From an uncultured Cellvibrio sp. (GTDB lineage Bacteria; Pseudomonadota; Gammaproteobacteria; Pseudomonadales; Cellvibrionaceae), in NCBI GenBank assembly GCA_946481095.1, contig CAMLML010000095.1, forward strand, positions 1-16,185: 16,185 bases of DNA, written 5' to 3'. Every line of letters begins with the position of its first letter. Position 1 is the first letter of the stretch. The notes under the pieces were generated by a model. It made no database searches, was not told the DNA's origin, and worked only from the letters and a program-made list of their open reading frames with translations. Positions 7,379-14,332 of the stretch are shown here, in pieces. The translations under genes were made by a program, and so were the position numbers.

Positions 7379-7888
7379 CTACAACTTCTTCAACTCTTCT
7401 TCCGTCATTGCCAATAATTTTAATCGCAATTCCTGTTCAATTTGTGGCAAATAACGTTTGATTAAATCGTTGACCAAATCGTGGCGATTTTCCGGATGGT
7501 TTTTACCGATTTTGTAGGCATTACTGATTTTTTGTGACATATCAAAATCGAAAATCGGCGGCGGATTGTTGCCTTGTAATCTGTCCCGGATGTGTTGTGG
7601 AAGAAATGGATTTTCTCCCATGGCTTTGGGAGTGGGGCGATGTAAATTTTGTGGTGAATGATAAGTGTTATGGTGTAATGGCAAGGGCGTAATTTCTTCT
7701 ACCAACTCATCAAATATCGAAGTTTGGGTGCCGCCAGGTTTTGTGTAAAAAGATAATTCCATAGTATCGAGATCCTGATGCGCGATTTCCTGCAAAATGG
7801 GAATGTCGTCTTCTTCAATCAGCAAGCCTTTTATAGATTCCAGTTCGGATAGTATTTCGCCTTTGGTTTTATTGGGATTCTGTGGCAT
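7379..7888 (-). CDS. Conserved hypothetical protein next to holC (169 aa)
   Basis: I recognise no named domain. It has no signal peptide or membrane helix. The N-terminal 50 residues are acidic and helical. The middle (about 70-120) is rich in Pro, His and Asn, probably disordered, with the short motif ENPFLPQHIRDRL (about 92-104). The C-terminal 45 residues form charged amphipathic helices containing LPQIEQELRLKL. In several gammaproteobacteria a protein of this kind follows holC, so I take it to be a real, poorly characterised member of the pepA-holC group. Whether it touches the replisome is unknown. It starts 9 nt after the holC stop. AAGG overlaps that stop but lies rather far (about 13 nt) from the ATG, consistent with coupled translation. 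Confidence 0.72.
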   Translation of the reverse strand: MPQNPNKTKGEILSELESIKGLLIEEDDIPILQEIAHQDLDTMELSFYTKPGGTQTSIFDELVEEITPLPLHHNTYHSPQNLHRPTPKAMGENPFLPQHIRDRLQGNNPPPIFDFDMSQKISNAYKIGKNHPENRHDLVNDLIKRYLPQIEQELRLKLLAMTEEELKKL

Positions 7889-7897
7889 AAAATGAAT

Positions 7898-8338
7898 CTA
7901 CCTTAGGTTGCGTGCCTCTATTGGACGTGTTTCGATTGGGTAACCCCGTTCTTTGTAAAAGCGATAATGTTCCCTTGTCCATAATTTGGTTGCTTCATCT
8001 TCGGTGACAAACTCACTCATACGATCAAATCGACTGAAATAAGCGGGTATTTGTTTTCCCAAATTTAGCAGTACATCCTGATGATCGCCAGCATCCCCAA
8101 ATGTAATTTCGATGGGGGTTGCCGGGTATCTTGTGTCGTTGAGCATCCTGTGTGGTATGAAGCTTTCGGGTTTGAATGACCACAACAACTGATCAAATAA
8201 TTCAGCATCTGATTGTGAATCCACTGCTACCAAAACTCTGTGACCCAATCGATATATTTTTTCAATCAAGCGACAACAAAAATCCCAACGTATGTTGGGA
8301 TCCTGACTGGCAAGTAAATAGAAATCGATACGCGTCAT
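7898..8338 (-). CDS. holC: DNA polymerase III chi subunit
   Basis: A 146-aa protein beginning MTRIDFYLLA and containing the chi-family segments RLIEKIYRLGHRVLV, LDNQLLW-type (here FDQLLWSF), SFIPHRML and an aspartate-rich ITFGDAGDH stretch. The length matches HolC (about 145 aa). Chi binds psi in the clamp-loader complex and links it to the C-terminal tail of single-stranded DNA binding protein. The frame is open further upstream, to 8485, but that part lies inside pepA and does not match the family. ATG 8338 starts just 2 nt after the pepA stop with no good Shine-Dalgarno sequence, so translation is probably coupled. The gene order pepA-holC is common in gammaproteobacteria. The usual downstream valS is absent here; a hypothetical gene and an inverted repeat follow instead. 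Confidence 0.92.
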   Translation of the reverse strand: MTRIDFYLLASQDPNIRWDFCCRLIEKIYRLGHRVLVAVDSQSDAELFDQLLWSFKPESFIPHRMLNDTRYPATPIEITFGDAGDHQDVLLNLGKQIPAYFSRFDRMSEFVTEDEATKLWTREHYRFYKERGYPIETRPIEARNLR

Positions 8339-8340
8339 GG

Positions 8341-9852
8341 TTATGCAATCTGGTTCAGTAGATATTGCACCAGTAATCCTACCGGGCGGCCTGTAGCTCC
8401 TTTTGCTGCGCCCGACTTCCAGGCTGTGCCTGCAATGTCCAGGTGCGCCCATTTCATATTTTTGGTGAAGCGCGAAAGAAAACAAGCTGCGGTAATACTG
8501 CCACCTTCTTTACCGCCAATATTGGCGATATCGGCAAAATTACTGTCGAGTTGTTTTTGATAATCATCCCACAGTGGCATTGGCCAGACGCGATCTGCGG
8601 AGTCATTTCCGGCTTTGACAATATCAGCAGAGAGTCCATCATCATTACTGAATAATCCGCTGGCGTGATTACCCAATGCAATCACACAGGCGCCAGTTAA
8701 TGTTGCAATATCAATGACGGTTTTGGGTTTGAATTTTTCCGTGTAAGTTAATGCGTCACACAAAACCAAACGGCCTTCAGCATCAGTGTTGAGAATTTCA
8801 ATTGTTTGGCCCGACATGGATGTGACAATGTCACCGGGTTTGGTGGCTTTGCCATTTGGCATATTTTCACTGGCGGCAATCACCCCCACAACATTGATCG
8901 GTAATTTTAATTCAATCAGTGTTTGCATAACGCCGAGTACACTTGCGGCACCACACATATCAAATTTCATTTCATCCATACCTGCGCCTGGTTTCAAACT
9001 GATACCGCCTGTATCAAAAGTAATACCTTTACCTACCAATGCGACAGGTGCCGATTTTTTATCGCCACCCTGATATTCCATCACAATTAATTTTGCCGGT
9101 TGATCGCTGCCAGCAGACACCGACAGCAAGGAGCCCATGCCCAATGCTTTCATTTCTTTTTCTTCGAGTACGGTCAGTTTGAGTGCATTTTTTGCGGATA
9201 ATTGTTTTGCAGTTTCAGCTAAATATGTGGGTGTGCAAATATTTCCGGGCAGGTCGCCAAGATTGCGCGCAAGATTAATTCCCTTAACTACCGCTTGCCC
9301 CAATACTACCCCTTTTTCTGCGGACTTGACGTCGTTTTTATTCACGCTGAGCTGTACTTTTTTCAGAGTGAGTGGCGTGTCTGATTTTTTACTTTTGAGT
9401 TTATCGCTGGTGTAAGTCAATAAACCCAGATGCTCGGCGATCTGGCGAGCAACCCATTCGCTATCTTTGTCTTTTACTTGCAAACCATCAAAACAGAAAC
9501 TGATTTCCTTGCAGGGCAAGGATTTGATTTGTTCATTGAGCTTGGACAGTGTTTTACGAAAATTTTCTGCAGAAACATCTTTTGCGCCAAATCCCACTAA
9601 TAAAACACGTTCGGCGGCAATTTCCGGTATTGAAAGTAATAACAAACTTTGTCCCGGTTTTGCTTGAAATTTTTCTCTATTGAGTAATAGTTTCAGGCCA
9701 CCTTTGCATGCTTGATCGACTGCTTCGGTTGCAGCGGATATTTCACCTTTTTCAAAACAAGGCAATATCAAGCATTCACTGCTGGCTTTTACGGGGTCAA
9801 TCGATTTGACGGAAAAGACCAGGCTGGTGTGTTTGAGAGTCGTTTTAGTCAT
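8341..9852 (-). CDS. pepA: Leucyl aminopeptidase (cytosol aminopeptidase, M17)
   Basis: A 503-aa full-length M17 metalloaminopeptidase. The N-terminal domain (about 1-165) precedes the catalytic domain with GKGITFDTGG (274-283), MKFDMCGA (295-302) and the family signature NTDAEGRL (355-362). The two-zinc ligands and catalytic residues align with E. coli PepA: Lys275, Asp280, Lys287, Asp298, Asp357, Glu359 and Arg361, all present. It releases N-terminal residues, preferably Leu, from peptides as a hexamer in the cytoplasm. E. coli PepA also binds DNA, in Xer recombination at cer and as a repressor of carAB; whether this one does cannot be told. GAG lies 7 nt upstream of the ATG. It leads the pepA-holC-169-aa unit, 78 nt after murI. 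Here murI lies upstream in the same direction, where many relatives have divergent lptF-lptG. Confidence 0.97.
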   Translation of the reverse strand: MTKTTLKHTSLVFSVKSIDPVKASSECLILPCFEKGEISAATEAVDQACKGGLKLLLNREKFQAKPGQSLLLLSIPEIAAERVLLVGFGAKDVSAENFRKTLSKLNEQIKSLPCKEISFCFDGLQVKDKDSEWVARQIAEHLGLLTYTSDKLKSKKSDTPLTLKKVQLSVNKNDVKSAEKGVVLGQAVVKGINLARNLGDLPGNICTPTYLAETAKQLSAKNALKLTVLEEKEMKALGMGSLLSVSAGSDQPAKLIVMEYQGGDKKSAPVALVGKGITFDTGGISLKPGAGMDEMKFDMCGAASVLGVMQTLIELKLPINVVGVIAASENMPNGKATKPGDIVTSMSGQTIEILNTDAEGRLVLCDALTYTEKFKPKTVIDIATLTGACVIALGNHASGLFSNDDGLSADIVKAGNDSADRVWPMPLWDDYQKQLDSNFADIANIGGKEGGSITAACFLSRFTKNMKWAHLDIAGTAWKSGAAKGATGRPVGLLVQYLLNQIA

Positions 9853-9897
9853 AGTACACTCATAATTAATGGGTTAATTTTTTCAACAATCGTAAAC

Positions 9898-9940
9898 CAT
9901 TTCACGCAACTTCATTTTACGCACTTCATTTCATGCGACA
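9898..9940. repeat. Three imperfect tandem copies of a 14-15-nt unit
   Basis: Units at 9898-9911, 9912-9925 and 9926-9940 share the pattern TCATTTnACGCACT (CATTTCACGCAACT, TCATTTTACGCACT and TCATTTCATGCGACA). The last copy overlaps the murI stop codon (9931-9933) and its final codons. It may be a small duplication or a set of binding sites upstream of pepA. Confidence 0.45.
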
Positions 9941-10791
9941 TCAATAAATTCTACAGAAGTAAAAGCAAATTTAACCAGTGCCGGTTTGAGGTCTTCAACA
10001 TCTTCCGAGTCCCGGGTAAAAATTGCGAGGTGATTTACATACGCGGAATGATTCAACTCGCGAGTTGTATTTTCTAATAAAGACTCAACACGACGTGCAA
10101 TAGCCTCACCGGAATCGATTAATGAAAGCGATTGTGCATCTTTTAACGGTGAAACGCGATGTATGGATGTGATAATTTCGTCGCGTATCAATGGAAAATG
10201 CGTGCAGGCCAGTACCAGATTATCCATTTTTTCAGCATCTGGATGAGTAAAAAATACCTTGATAATCCTGTCGATCTCCTGCGTATCCAATTGCGCACCG
10301 CGCAATTTTTTTTCGGCCAGGGTCACCAGCTCGCTGGAGCCTACAGAAATGACCTGACATCCGGGTGCATATTCTTCAATCAGTTTGTGTGTGTAGGGGC
10401 GGGCAACCGTTGCGGGCGTTGCCAGTAAACCTATGACACCGGTTTGTGTCAGATTGGCTGCCGGTTTGATAGCGGGGACTACACCGACTATGGGCTGTGA
10501 AAAGTGTTGGCGGCAATGGGGCAATGTCAGTGTGCTGGCGGTATTACAGGCGATAACAATCAAGTCAATTCGATGTAAGGAAAGTATTCTGCGCAGAACT
10601 GCATCAACGCGCGCAATTAATTCTGTTTCCCCTTTGGTTCCATAGGGGAAAAAAGCATTGTCGGATGCATAAACAAGAGGTAGAAAAGGTAACTTTTTTT
10701 GAATTTCAGCGGCAATACTTAATCCCCCGACACCCGAATCAAACACCAGAACGCTGGGGGCTGTCGGAATATTGGAAGAGATTGATGTCAT
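9931..10791 (-). CDS. murI: Glutamate racemase
   Basis: A 286-aa Asp/Glu racemase that makes D-glutamate for peptidoglycan. The N-terminal block VFDSGVGGLS (16-25) holds the catalytic Asp18 and Ser19. The two catalytic cysteines are Cys82 in IACNTAST and Cys196 in LACTHFPL. GVVPAIKPA (103-111) and the conserved His198 are also present. The length is normal (265-285 aa). The ATG at 10791 has GGA about 6 nt upstream, and the first dozen residues are a Ser/Thr/Pro-rich extension before the conserved core. The enzyme is cytoplasmic and acts before MurD. It is divergent from rmuC over 103 nt. The last residues and stop overlap a small tandem repeat, and pepA follows in the same direction. Confidence 0.96.
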   Translation of the reverse strand: MTSISSNIPTAPSVLVFDSGVGGLSIAAEIQKKLPFLPLVYASDNAFFPYGTKGETELIARVDAVLRRILSLHRIDLIVIACNTASTLTLPHCRQHFSQPIVGVVPAIKPAANLTQTGVIGLLATPATVARPYTHKLIEEYAPGCQVISVGSSELVTLAEKKLRGAQLDTQEIDRIIKVFFTHPDAEKMDNLVLACTHFPLIRDEIITSIHRVSPLKDAQSLSLIDSGEAIARRVESLLENTTRELNHSAYVNHLAIFTRDSEDVEDLKPALVKFAFTSVEFIDVA

Positions 10792-10821
10792 GAGATTCCG
10801 CTAAAAGCTTTGAGTGCAAAC

Positions 10822-10830
10822 TGTTAGAAT
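10822..10830 (+). promoter_or_regulatory. Extended -10 promoter for rmuC
   Basis: TGTTAGAAT is an extended -10 element (TGn plus TAGAAT, 10825-10830) followed by GCGGCG. No good -35 is present, as expected for extended -10 promoters. The hexamer is the left half of an inverted repeat with ATTCTA (10837-10842), and TTTGAGT (10809-10815) pairs with ACTCAAA (10842-10848). Transcription would start near 10838 and give a leader of about 57 nt. Confidence 0.5.
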
Positions 10831-10894
10831 GCGGCGATTCTACTCAAATCTGTCGGGCAGATACAAACAAAGAATCATAATCTGTGAGGTTTTC

Positions 10895-12199
10895 ATGTCG
10901 TTAACGCTTGGCCTGCTATTGGCTGTTTTATCTTTTCTGCTGGGCGCGATTTTGGTATACGCCTGGTTGAATAAACAACAGCTGCAAGCAGAAAAACATC
11001 GTCAACAGCAATATCAGGATTCAGTTCGTCTGCAAAATGAACAGATGATTCGACTGCGGGAACAACTGGCAGCAGCACAAGAAAAAAATCTGCAAGAACG
11101 CAAACAATTCACGGAACAAATTAACCTGTTGCAATCTGCCCGCAATGATCTGACCAAAGAATTTGAAAATCTGGCCAACCGGATTTTTGAAAATAAACAA
11201 CAACAATTTACCCAGCATAGTCAGCATCTTCTTGATTCAACTCTGGACCCACTCAAAAACCAATTACAGGATTTTCGTAAAAAAATAGAAGATGCCTATG
11301 ACAAAGAAAACTCCGAACGTAATCGTTTGGCTGGGCAGATAATTGAATTGCAAAAGCAGGCGCAAAAAATTGGCGAAGATGCTGTGAATCTGGCGCAGGC
11401 ACTAAAAAGCAATCACAAATTCCAGGGGAATTGGGGCGAGATGATTCTGGAACGTTTGCTGGAAGATTGCGGTCTGCAAAAAGGCAGGGAATATGATACG
11501 CAAATAAATTTCACAGCAGTGGATGGTACAAGATTGATACCGGATGTGATTATTCACTTGCCGGATAATAAAGACATAGTCATAGATGCTAAATGTTCAT
11601 TGGTGGATTATGAAAAATATTTTGTTACGGACGATGATGCAGAAAAAAAGCAACACTTGCAGAATCACATCAATGCGATACGTGCACATATTAAAAACCT
11701 GAGCATCAAAGATTACGAAAAAATTGAAGGCATAAAAGCGCTGGATTTTGTATTTATTTTCATTCCTATAGAAGCCGCATTTATGTTGGCCTTGCAACAA
11801 GATCCCGGTTTGTACAAGGAAGCATATGATCGACGTATTATTCTGGTAAGCCCGACAACCTTATTGGCAACCTTGCGTACGGTAGATAATATTTGGCGCT
11901 ATGAAAAACAAAATAAACATGCCGAACGTATCGCAAAAGAGGCAGGTGCTTTGCATGATCAATTTGTATTGCTGTTGGAATCCATGGATGCAATAGGTTA
12001 TTCATTGGATAAAGCGCAAGAATCCTATATAAAAGTGCGCGAACGTTTGCAAACAGGACGAGGCAATCTGATTAAACGTGTTGATGCTATCCGTCGTCTG
12101 GGGGCCAAAACCAAACGTGTAATCAGGCCGGATATTCTGGACGATATGGACATGGAAGCTGATGATTTATTTTCCGATCTGGATTCTGATAACCCCTGA
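10895..12199 (+). CDS. rmuC: RmuC-family DNA recombination protein
   Basis: A 434-aa protein. One N-terminal transmembrane helix (about residues 4-24) is followed by a long coiled coil (about 25-165) rich in Gln, Glu and Lys. The C-terminal domain then carries the RmuC signature: FQGNWGEMILERLLED (about 176-191), RLIPDVIIHLP (213-223), VIDAKCSLVDYEKY (229-242) and FVFIFIPIEAAF (285-296). This part is a predicted PD-(D/E)xK nuclease-like fold, with Asp217, Asp231 and Lys233 as candidate active-site residues. In E. coli loss of RmuC raises inversion at short inverted repeats; the biochemical activity is not well settled. I choose ATG 10895, which has GAGG 6 nt upstream; the frame opens at 10814 but that part overlaps the promoter. 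It is divergent from murI and likely cotranscribed with the DUF2489 gene 16 nt downstream. Confidence 0.93.
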   Translation: MSLTLGLLLAVLSFLLGAILVYAWLNKQQLQAEKHRQQQYQDSVRLQNEQMIRLREQLAAAQEKNLQERKQFTEQINLLQSARNDLTKEFENLANRIFENKQQQFTQHSQHLLDSTLDPLKNQLQDFRKKIEDAYDKENSERNRLAGQIIELQKQAQKIGEDAVNLAQALKSNHKFQGNWGEMILERLLEDCGLQKGREYDTQINFTAVDGTRLIPDVIIHLPDNKDIVIDAKCSLVDYEKYFVTDDDAEKKQHLQNHINAIRAHIKNLSIKDYEKIEGIKALDFVFIFIPIEAAFMLALQQDPGLYKEAYDRRIILVSPTTLLATLRTVDNIWRYEKQNKHAERIAKEAGALHDQFVLLLESMDAIGYSLDKAQESYIKVRERLQTGRGNLIKRVDAIRRLGAKTKRVIRPDILDDMDMEADDLFSDLDSDNP

Positions 12200-12215
12200 T
12201 TTTTTTTGAGAATAT

Positions 12216-12689
12216 ATGACACTTATTCATTTTCTAATCATTATTGGTTGCAGCATTATTCTAGTGCTATCCGTGATAGCGATACATCTGGTTTATAAAG
12301 TTTATCGACTTAATCAATTACAAAAAGAAAAATTACGCGCTCAGGAAAAAGCGAATCTGGAATCACAGCAGACACATCGTCTATGGTTAAACCAGAGTAT
12401 TCAATTGTTGGCGAGGGGGTTGGATAACAATGAATTAAGCCTGACCGAAGCCAGTATTCGTATCTCCGGTTTATTGGATGCGTTGGGCGCTGATGATCAA
12501 ATAAAAATAGAGTTTTCCGCTTTTTATCAATTAAAAGAAAAAACCCAACATATACCCTATTTGCAGGCATGGCAAAATCTGACTGCTGCTGAACAAAATA
12601 AATTTGATCTTGAGCGTATTCAATACGAAGCCGTGTATCAGGATTTTGTGCTTGACGCAGCCAAAAGAATTATGGGTCGAAGCTTTTAA
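12216..12689 (+). CDS. DUF2489 family membrane-anchored protein
   Basis: A 157-aa protein with one N-terminal transmembrane helix (about residues 5-28) followed by a cytoplasmic helical domain. The body carries the DUF2489 pattern: WLNQSIQLLARGL (57-69), LTEASIRISGLLDAL (76-90), a middle helix with PYLQAW, and a C-terminal segment DLERIQYEAVYQDFVLDAAKRIMG. The function of the family is unknown. It follows rmuC by 16 nt, so the two membrane-anchored proteins are probably made together. It ends 7 nt before the stop of convergent trmA, leaving no room for a terminator. Family membership is from memory of the motif and I am fairly sure of it. Confidence 0.78.
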   Translation: MTLIHFLIIIGCSIILVLSVIAIHLVYKVYRLNQLQKEKLRAQEKANLESQQTHRLWLNQSIQLLARGLDNNELSLTEASIRISGLLDALGADDQIKIEFSAFYQLKEKTQHIPYLQAWQNLTAAEQNKFDLERIQYEAVYQDFVLDAAKRIMGRSF

Positions 12690-12696
12690 CCGGGGA

Positions 12697-13782
12697 TTAT
12701 TTTCTTTGCAAAATAACACCCGATTCCAGATGATGCGTATAAGGAAATTGATCGAATATGGCGAAGTGTTTGATCTGGTGTGTTTGGGTAATAGTCAAAA
12801 GGTTTTTGTGCAGGGTTTCAGGGTTGCATGAAATGTAAACTATATTGTCAAATCGCTGTGCAATACGGACAGTTTTGTCATCCAGCCCTGATCGTGGGGG
12901 ATCAACAAAAATAGTTGAGAATTGATAATCTTGTAAATTAGTATTCCTCAATCGAAAAAACTCCCTTTCTCCGTCCAATGCCTGTACAAATTCTTCACTC
13001 GACATGCGTGCAATTTGAATGTTGGATATATTATTTTTTTCAATATTGAACAGGGCAGAGTCCACAGATGCTTTGGAAATTTCAGTAGCCATTACCTGGT
13101 TGAAGTTTTTTGAAAGTGGCAAGGTAAAGTTACCGTTGCCACAATAAAGTTCCAATAAATCGCCACCCAATCCCTTGGTGTGATGACAAGCCCAGTTCAA
13201 CATCGCCTGACAAATGAATGCATTGGGTTGGGTGAAGCTGGCTTCGACCTGTTGATACCAAAAATCCTGTTGATTTACAGTGAATTTTTCAATGACATAA
13301 TCTTTATCAACCAAAACTCTCTGTCCTTTACTGCGTCCTACAATATTGATTCCGAGTTGGTTTTTTATTTGTGTAGCAAGAGTGAGCCAGGTTTCATCAA
13401 GCAGTTTGTGGTAGATGAGTGTAATCAGGGCTTCACCGGATTGGGTGGTTAAAAAATCAATTTGATAGAGTTTGTGTTTGAGCGGATTGTATTGACGAAT
13501 GGCGTCAAGCAATTTTGGCATCAATTGATTAATGGTTTTTGAGCCTATAGGAAAATCATCAACGGCATAGGGTTTTTTATCATCCAGCCCAAACATTACG
13601 TAATCCAGTTGATTATCCTTATGCCAGATTCTGAATTCTGCACGCATGCGAAAATGCTGAATTGGTGAAGCAAAAATTTCAATCGAGTCGAGGTTAAAAT
13701 TTGCAAAATCCTGTTTCAGTTTTTTAATTTTAAGAGCCAGCTGGGATTGATACAGGGCGTCATCATAATTGAGGGTAGACAC
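12697..13782 (-). CDS. trmA: tRNA (uracil-5-)-methyltransferase
   Basis: A 361-aa SAM-dependent enzyme that makes 5-methyluridine (ribothymidine) at position 54 of tRNA. FTQPNAFICQAML (183-195) and the SAM-binding LLELYCGNGNFTLPLS (209-224) are followed by FVDPPRSGLD (292-301) and the catalytic block VYISCNPETL (315-324), with Cys319 as nucleophile. Glu353 in HLESGV is the general base. These align with Cys324 and Glu358 of E. coli TrmA, and there is no iron-sulfur Cys cluster as in RlmC/RlmD. The start is GTG at 13782, which gives the N-terminus MSTLNYDDALY usual for the family; AGGA lies upstream but about 11 nt away. It is back to back with two tRNA genes that carry the target T-loop. Confidence 0.96.
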   Translation of the reverse strand: MSTLNYDDALYQSQLALKIKKLKQDFANFNLDSIEIFASPIQHFRMRAEFRIWHKDNQLDYVMFGLDDKKPYAVDDFPIGSKTINQLMPKLLDAIRQYNPLKHKLYQIDFLTTQSGEALITLIYHKLLDETWLTLATQIKNQLGINIVGRSKGQRVLVDKDYVIEKFTVNQQDFWYQQVEASFTQPNAFICQAMLNWACHHTKGLGGDLLELYCGNGNFTLPLSKNFNQVMATEISKASVDSALFNIEKNNISNIQIARMSSEEFVQALDGEREFFRLRNTNLQDYQFSTIFVDPPRSGLDDKTVRIAQRFDNIVYISCNPETLHKNLLTITQTHQIKHFAIFDQFPYTHHLESGVILQRK

Positions 13783-13814
13783 TATTTTTCAGGTCCTGCA
13801 AAAATGGGTTGCGC

Positions 13815-13820
13815 ATTATA
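13815..13820 (-). promoter_or_regulatory. -10 element for trmA
   Basis: On the minus strand TATAAT is a perfect -10 hexamer followed by GCGC, the same core as the tRNA promoter on the other strand. No good -35 hexamer sits at the usual distance. Transcription would start about 25 nt upstream of the GTG start of trmA. Confidence 0.55.
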
Positions 13821-13864
13821 ACGATCAATTCAACATCAGCCAGATATTTGTCGTTAATTTCAGG

Positions 13865-13892
13865 TTGACACTCAAAGCAAAATCGGTAGAAT
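13865..13892 (+). promoter_or_regulatory. Sigma-70 promoter of the tRNA-Val/tRNA-Asp unit
   Basis: A perfect -35 TTGACA (13865-13870) and -10 TAGAAT (13887-13892) are separated by 16 nt and followed by the GC-rich discriminator GCGCG. That discriminator type is typical of stable-RNA promoters under stringent control. The tRNA begins 16 nt after the -10. Confidence 0.85.
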
Positions 13893-13908
13893 GCGCGACT
13901 CTCGACAA

Positions 13909-13984
13909 GGGCGGTTAGCTCAGTTGGTAGAGCAATGCCCTTACAAGGCATGGGTCACAAGTTCGAGTCTTGTACCGCCCACCA
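13909..13984 (+). tRNA. tRNA-Val (anticodon UAC)
   Basis: A 76-nt cloverleaf. The acceptor arm GGGCGGT pairs with ACCGCCC, the D-loop reads AGCTCAGTTGGTAGAGC, and the anticodon stem ATGCC/GGCAT encloses loop CTTACAA with anticodon TAC. The T-arm contains GTTCGAG, the substrate of TrmA at U54. The 3' CCA is encoded. It reads the GUA and GUG codons and is transcribed together with tRNA-Asp after a 12-nt spacer. Confidence 0.98.
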
Positions 13985-13996
13985 GGTCGATATATT

Positions 13997-14073
13997 GGAT
14001 CGGTAGTTCAGTTGGTTAGAATACCCGCCTGTCACGCGGGTGGTCGCGGGTTCGAGCCCCGTCCGATCCGCCA
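13997..14073 (+). tRNA. tRNA-Asp (anticodon GUC)
   Basis: A 77-nt cloverleaf. The acceptor arm GGATCGG pairs with CCGATCC, the D-arm reads AGTTCAGTTGGTTAGAAT, and the anticodon stem CCCGC/GCGGG encloses loop CTGTCAC with anticodon GTC. The T-arm has GTTCGAG, and G73 plus an encoded CCA follow. It is the second gene of the Val-Asp unit and is followed 10 nt later by a terminator. Confidence 0.98.
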
Positions 14074-14079
14074 CATTTT

Positions 14080-14106
14080 AAAAGCCGCTCAATGAGCGGC
14101 TTTTTT
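14080..14106 (+). terminator. Rho-independent terminator of the tRNA unit
   Basis: A 7-bp GC-rich stem GCCGCTC/GAGCGGC (14084-14090 and 14094-14100) with a 3-nt AAT loop is followed by six T residues and preceded by four A residues that can extend the stem. Confidence 0.95.
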
Positions 14107-14200
14107 ATTGCGCTGAAATTATTTGAATAGAAATTATTTAAGTTTGTTATATTCATTCGCATATCCATGACAAATAACAAAAGTGAGTGATTTATTTGAC

Positions 14201-14242
14201 GTCAATTTTGACCAATTTTGTCGATTAGCCCGCAATTTTGTC
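14201..14242. promoter_or_regulatory. Phased CAATTTTG repeats upstream of the 472-aa gene
   Basis: CAATTTTG occurs at 14203-14210, 14213-14220 and 14233-14240, so the starts are 10 and 20 bp apart, on one face of the helix. Each copy is followed by AC or TC. The first sits in GTCAATTTTGAC, an inverted repeat with 5-bp arms. They would lie about 65-105 bp upstream of a start at the -10 near 14294, a position suited to an activator. The rest of 14107-14332 shows only the promoter and dyad listed separately. Confidence 0.45.
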
Positions 14243-14293
14243 TAAAACTACGCCCTCTTGACCGTTTTCCATGTTTTATCGACAAGCTTTTTC

Positions 14294-14299
14294 TATACT
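14294..14299 (+). promoter_or_regulatory. Candidate -10 of the 472-aa gene
   Basis: TATACT matches 5/6 of the -10 consensus. No -35-like hexamer lies 16-18 nt upstream, which suggests a promoter that needs an activator. The transcript would start near 14306, about 27 nt before the ATG. Confidence 0.4.
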
Positions 14300-14300
14300 T

Positions 14301-14326
14301 CTTTCATCTGCATCAATGGATGAAAG
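14301..14326. promoter_or_regulatory. Perfect 8-bp dyad at the transcription/translation start
   Basis: CTTTCATC (14301-14308) and GATGAAAG (14319-14326) are a perfect inverted repeat with a 10-nt spacer. The right arm holds the weak ribosome-binding site GAAAG, 6 nt before ATG 14333. If transcription starts further upstream the arms could form a hairpin hiding that site. If it starts near 14306 the dyad is more likely an operator. The spacer also ends in an ATG that opens a five-codon ORF. Confidence 0.4.
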
Positions 14327-14332
14327 TCATTA

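Noticed and set aside
8339..8485. N-terminal extension of holC (49 extra residues)
   Set aside because: It lies inside the end of pepA in another frame, does not resemble HolC, and the family N-terminus MTRIDFYLL begins at 8338.
9712..10077. 121-aa plus-strand ORF across the pepA-murI junction
   Set aside because: Both flanks are strong genes on the other strand; the translated product looks like a random Phe/Cys-rich shadow.
10814..10894. 27-residue N-terminal extension of RmuC
   Set aside because: It spans the predicted promoter, lacks a ribosome-binding site, and would bury the membrane anchor; ATG 10895 has GAGG in front.
13763..13951. 62-aa minus-strand ORF across the trmA upstream region and tRNA-Val
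   Set aside because: It covers two promoters and half of a tRNA gene and has no protein-like composition.
13909..14106. tRNA genes as an attachment site of an integrated element
   Set aside because: No integrase or phage genes follow, and I see no second copy of a tRNA 3' end within the window.
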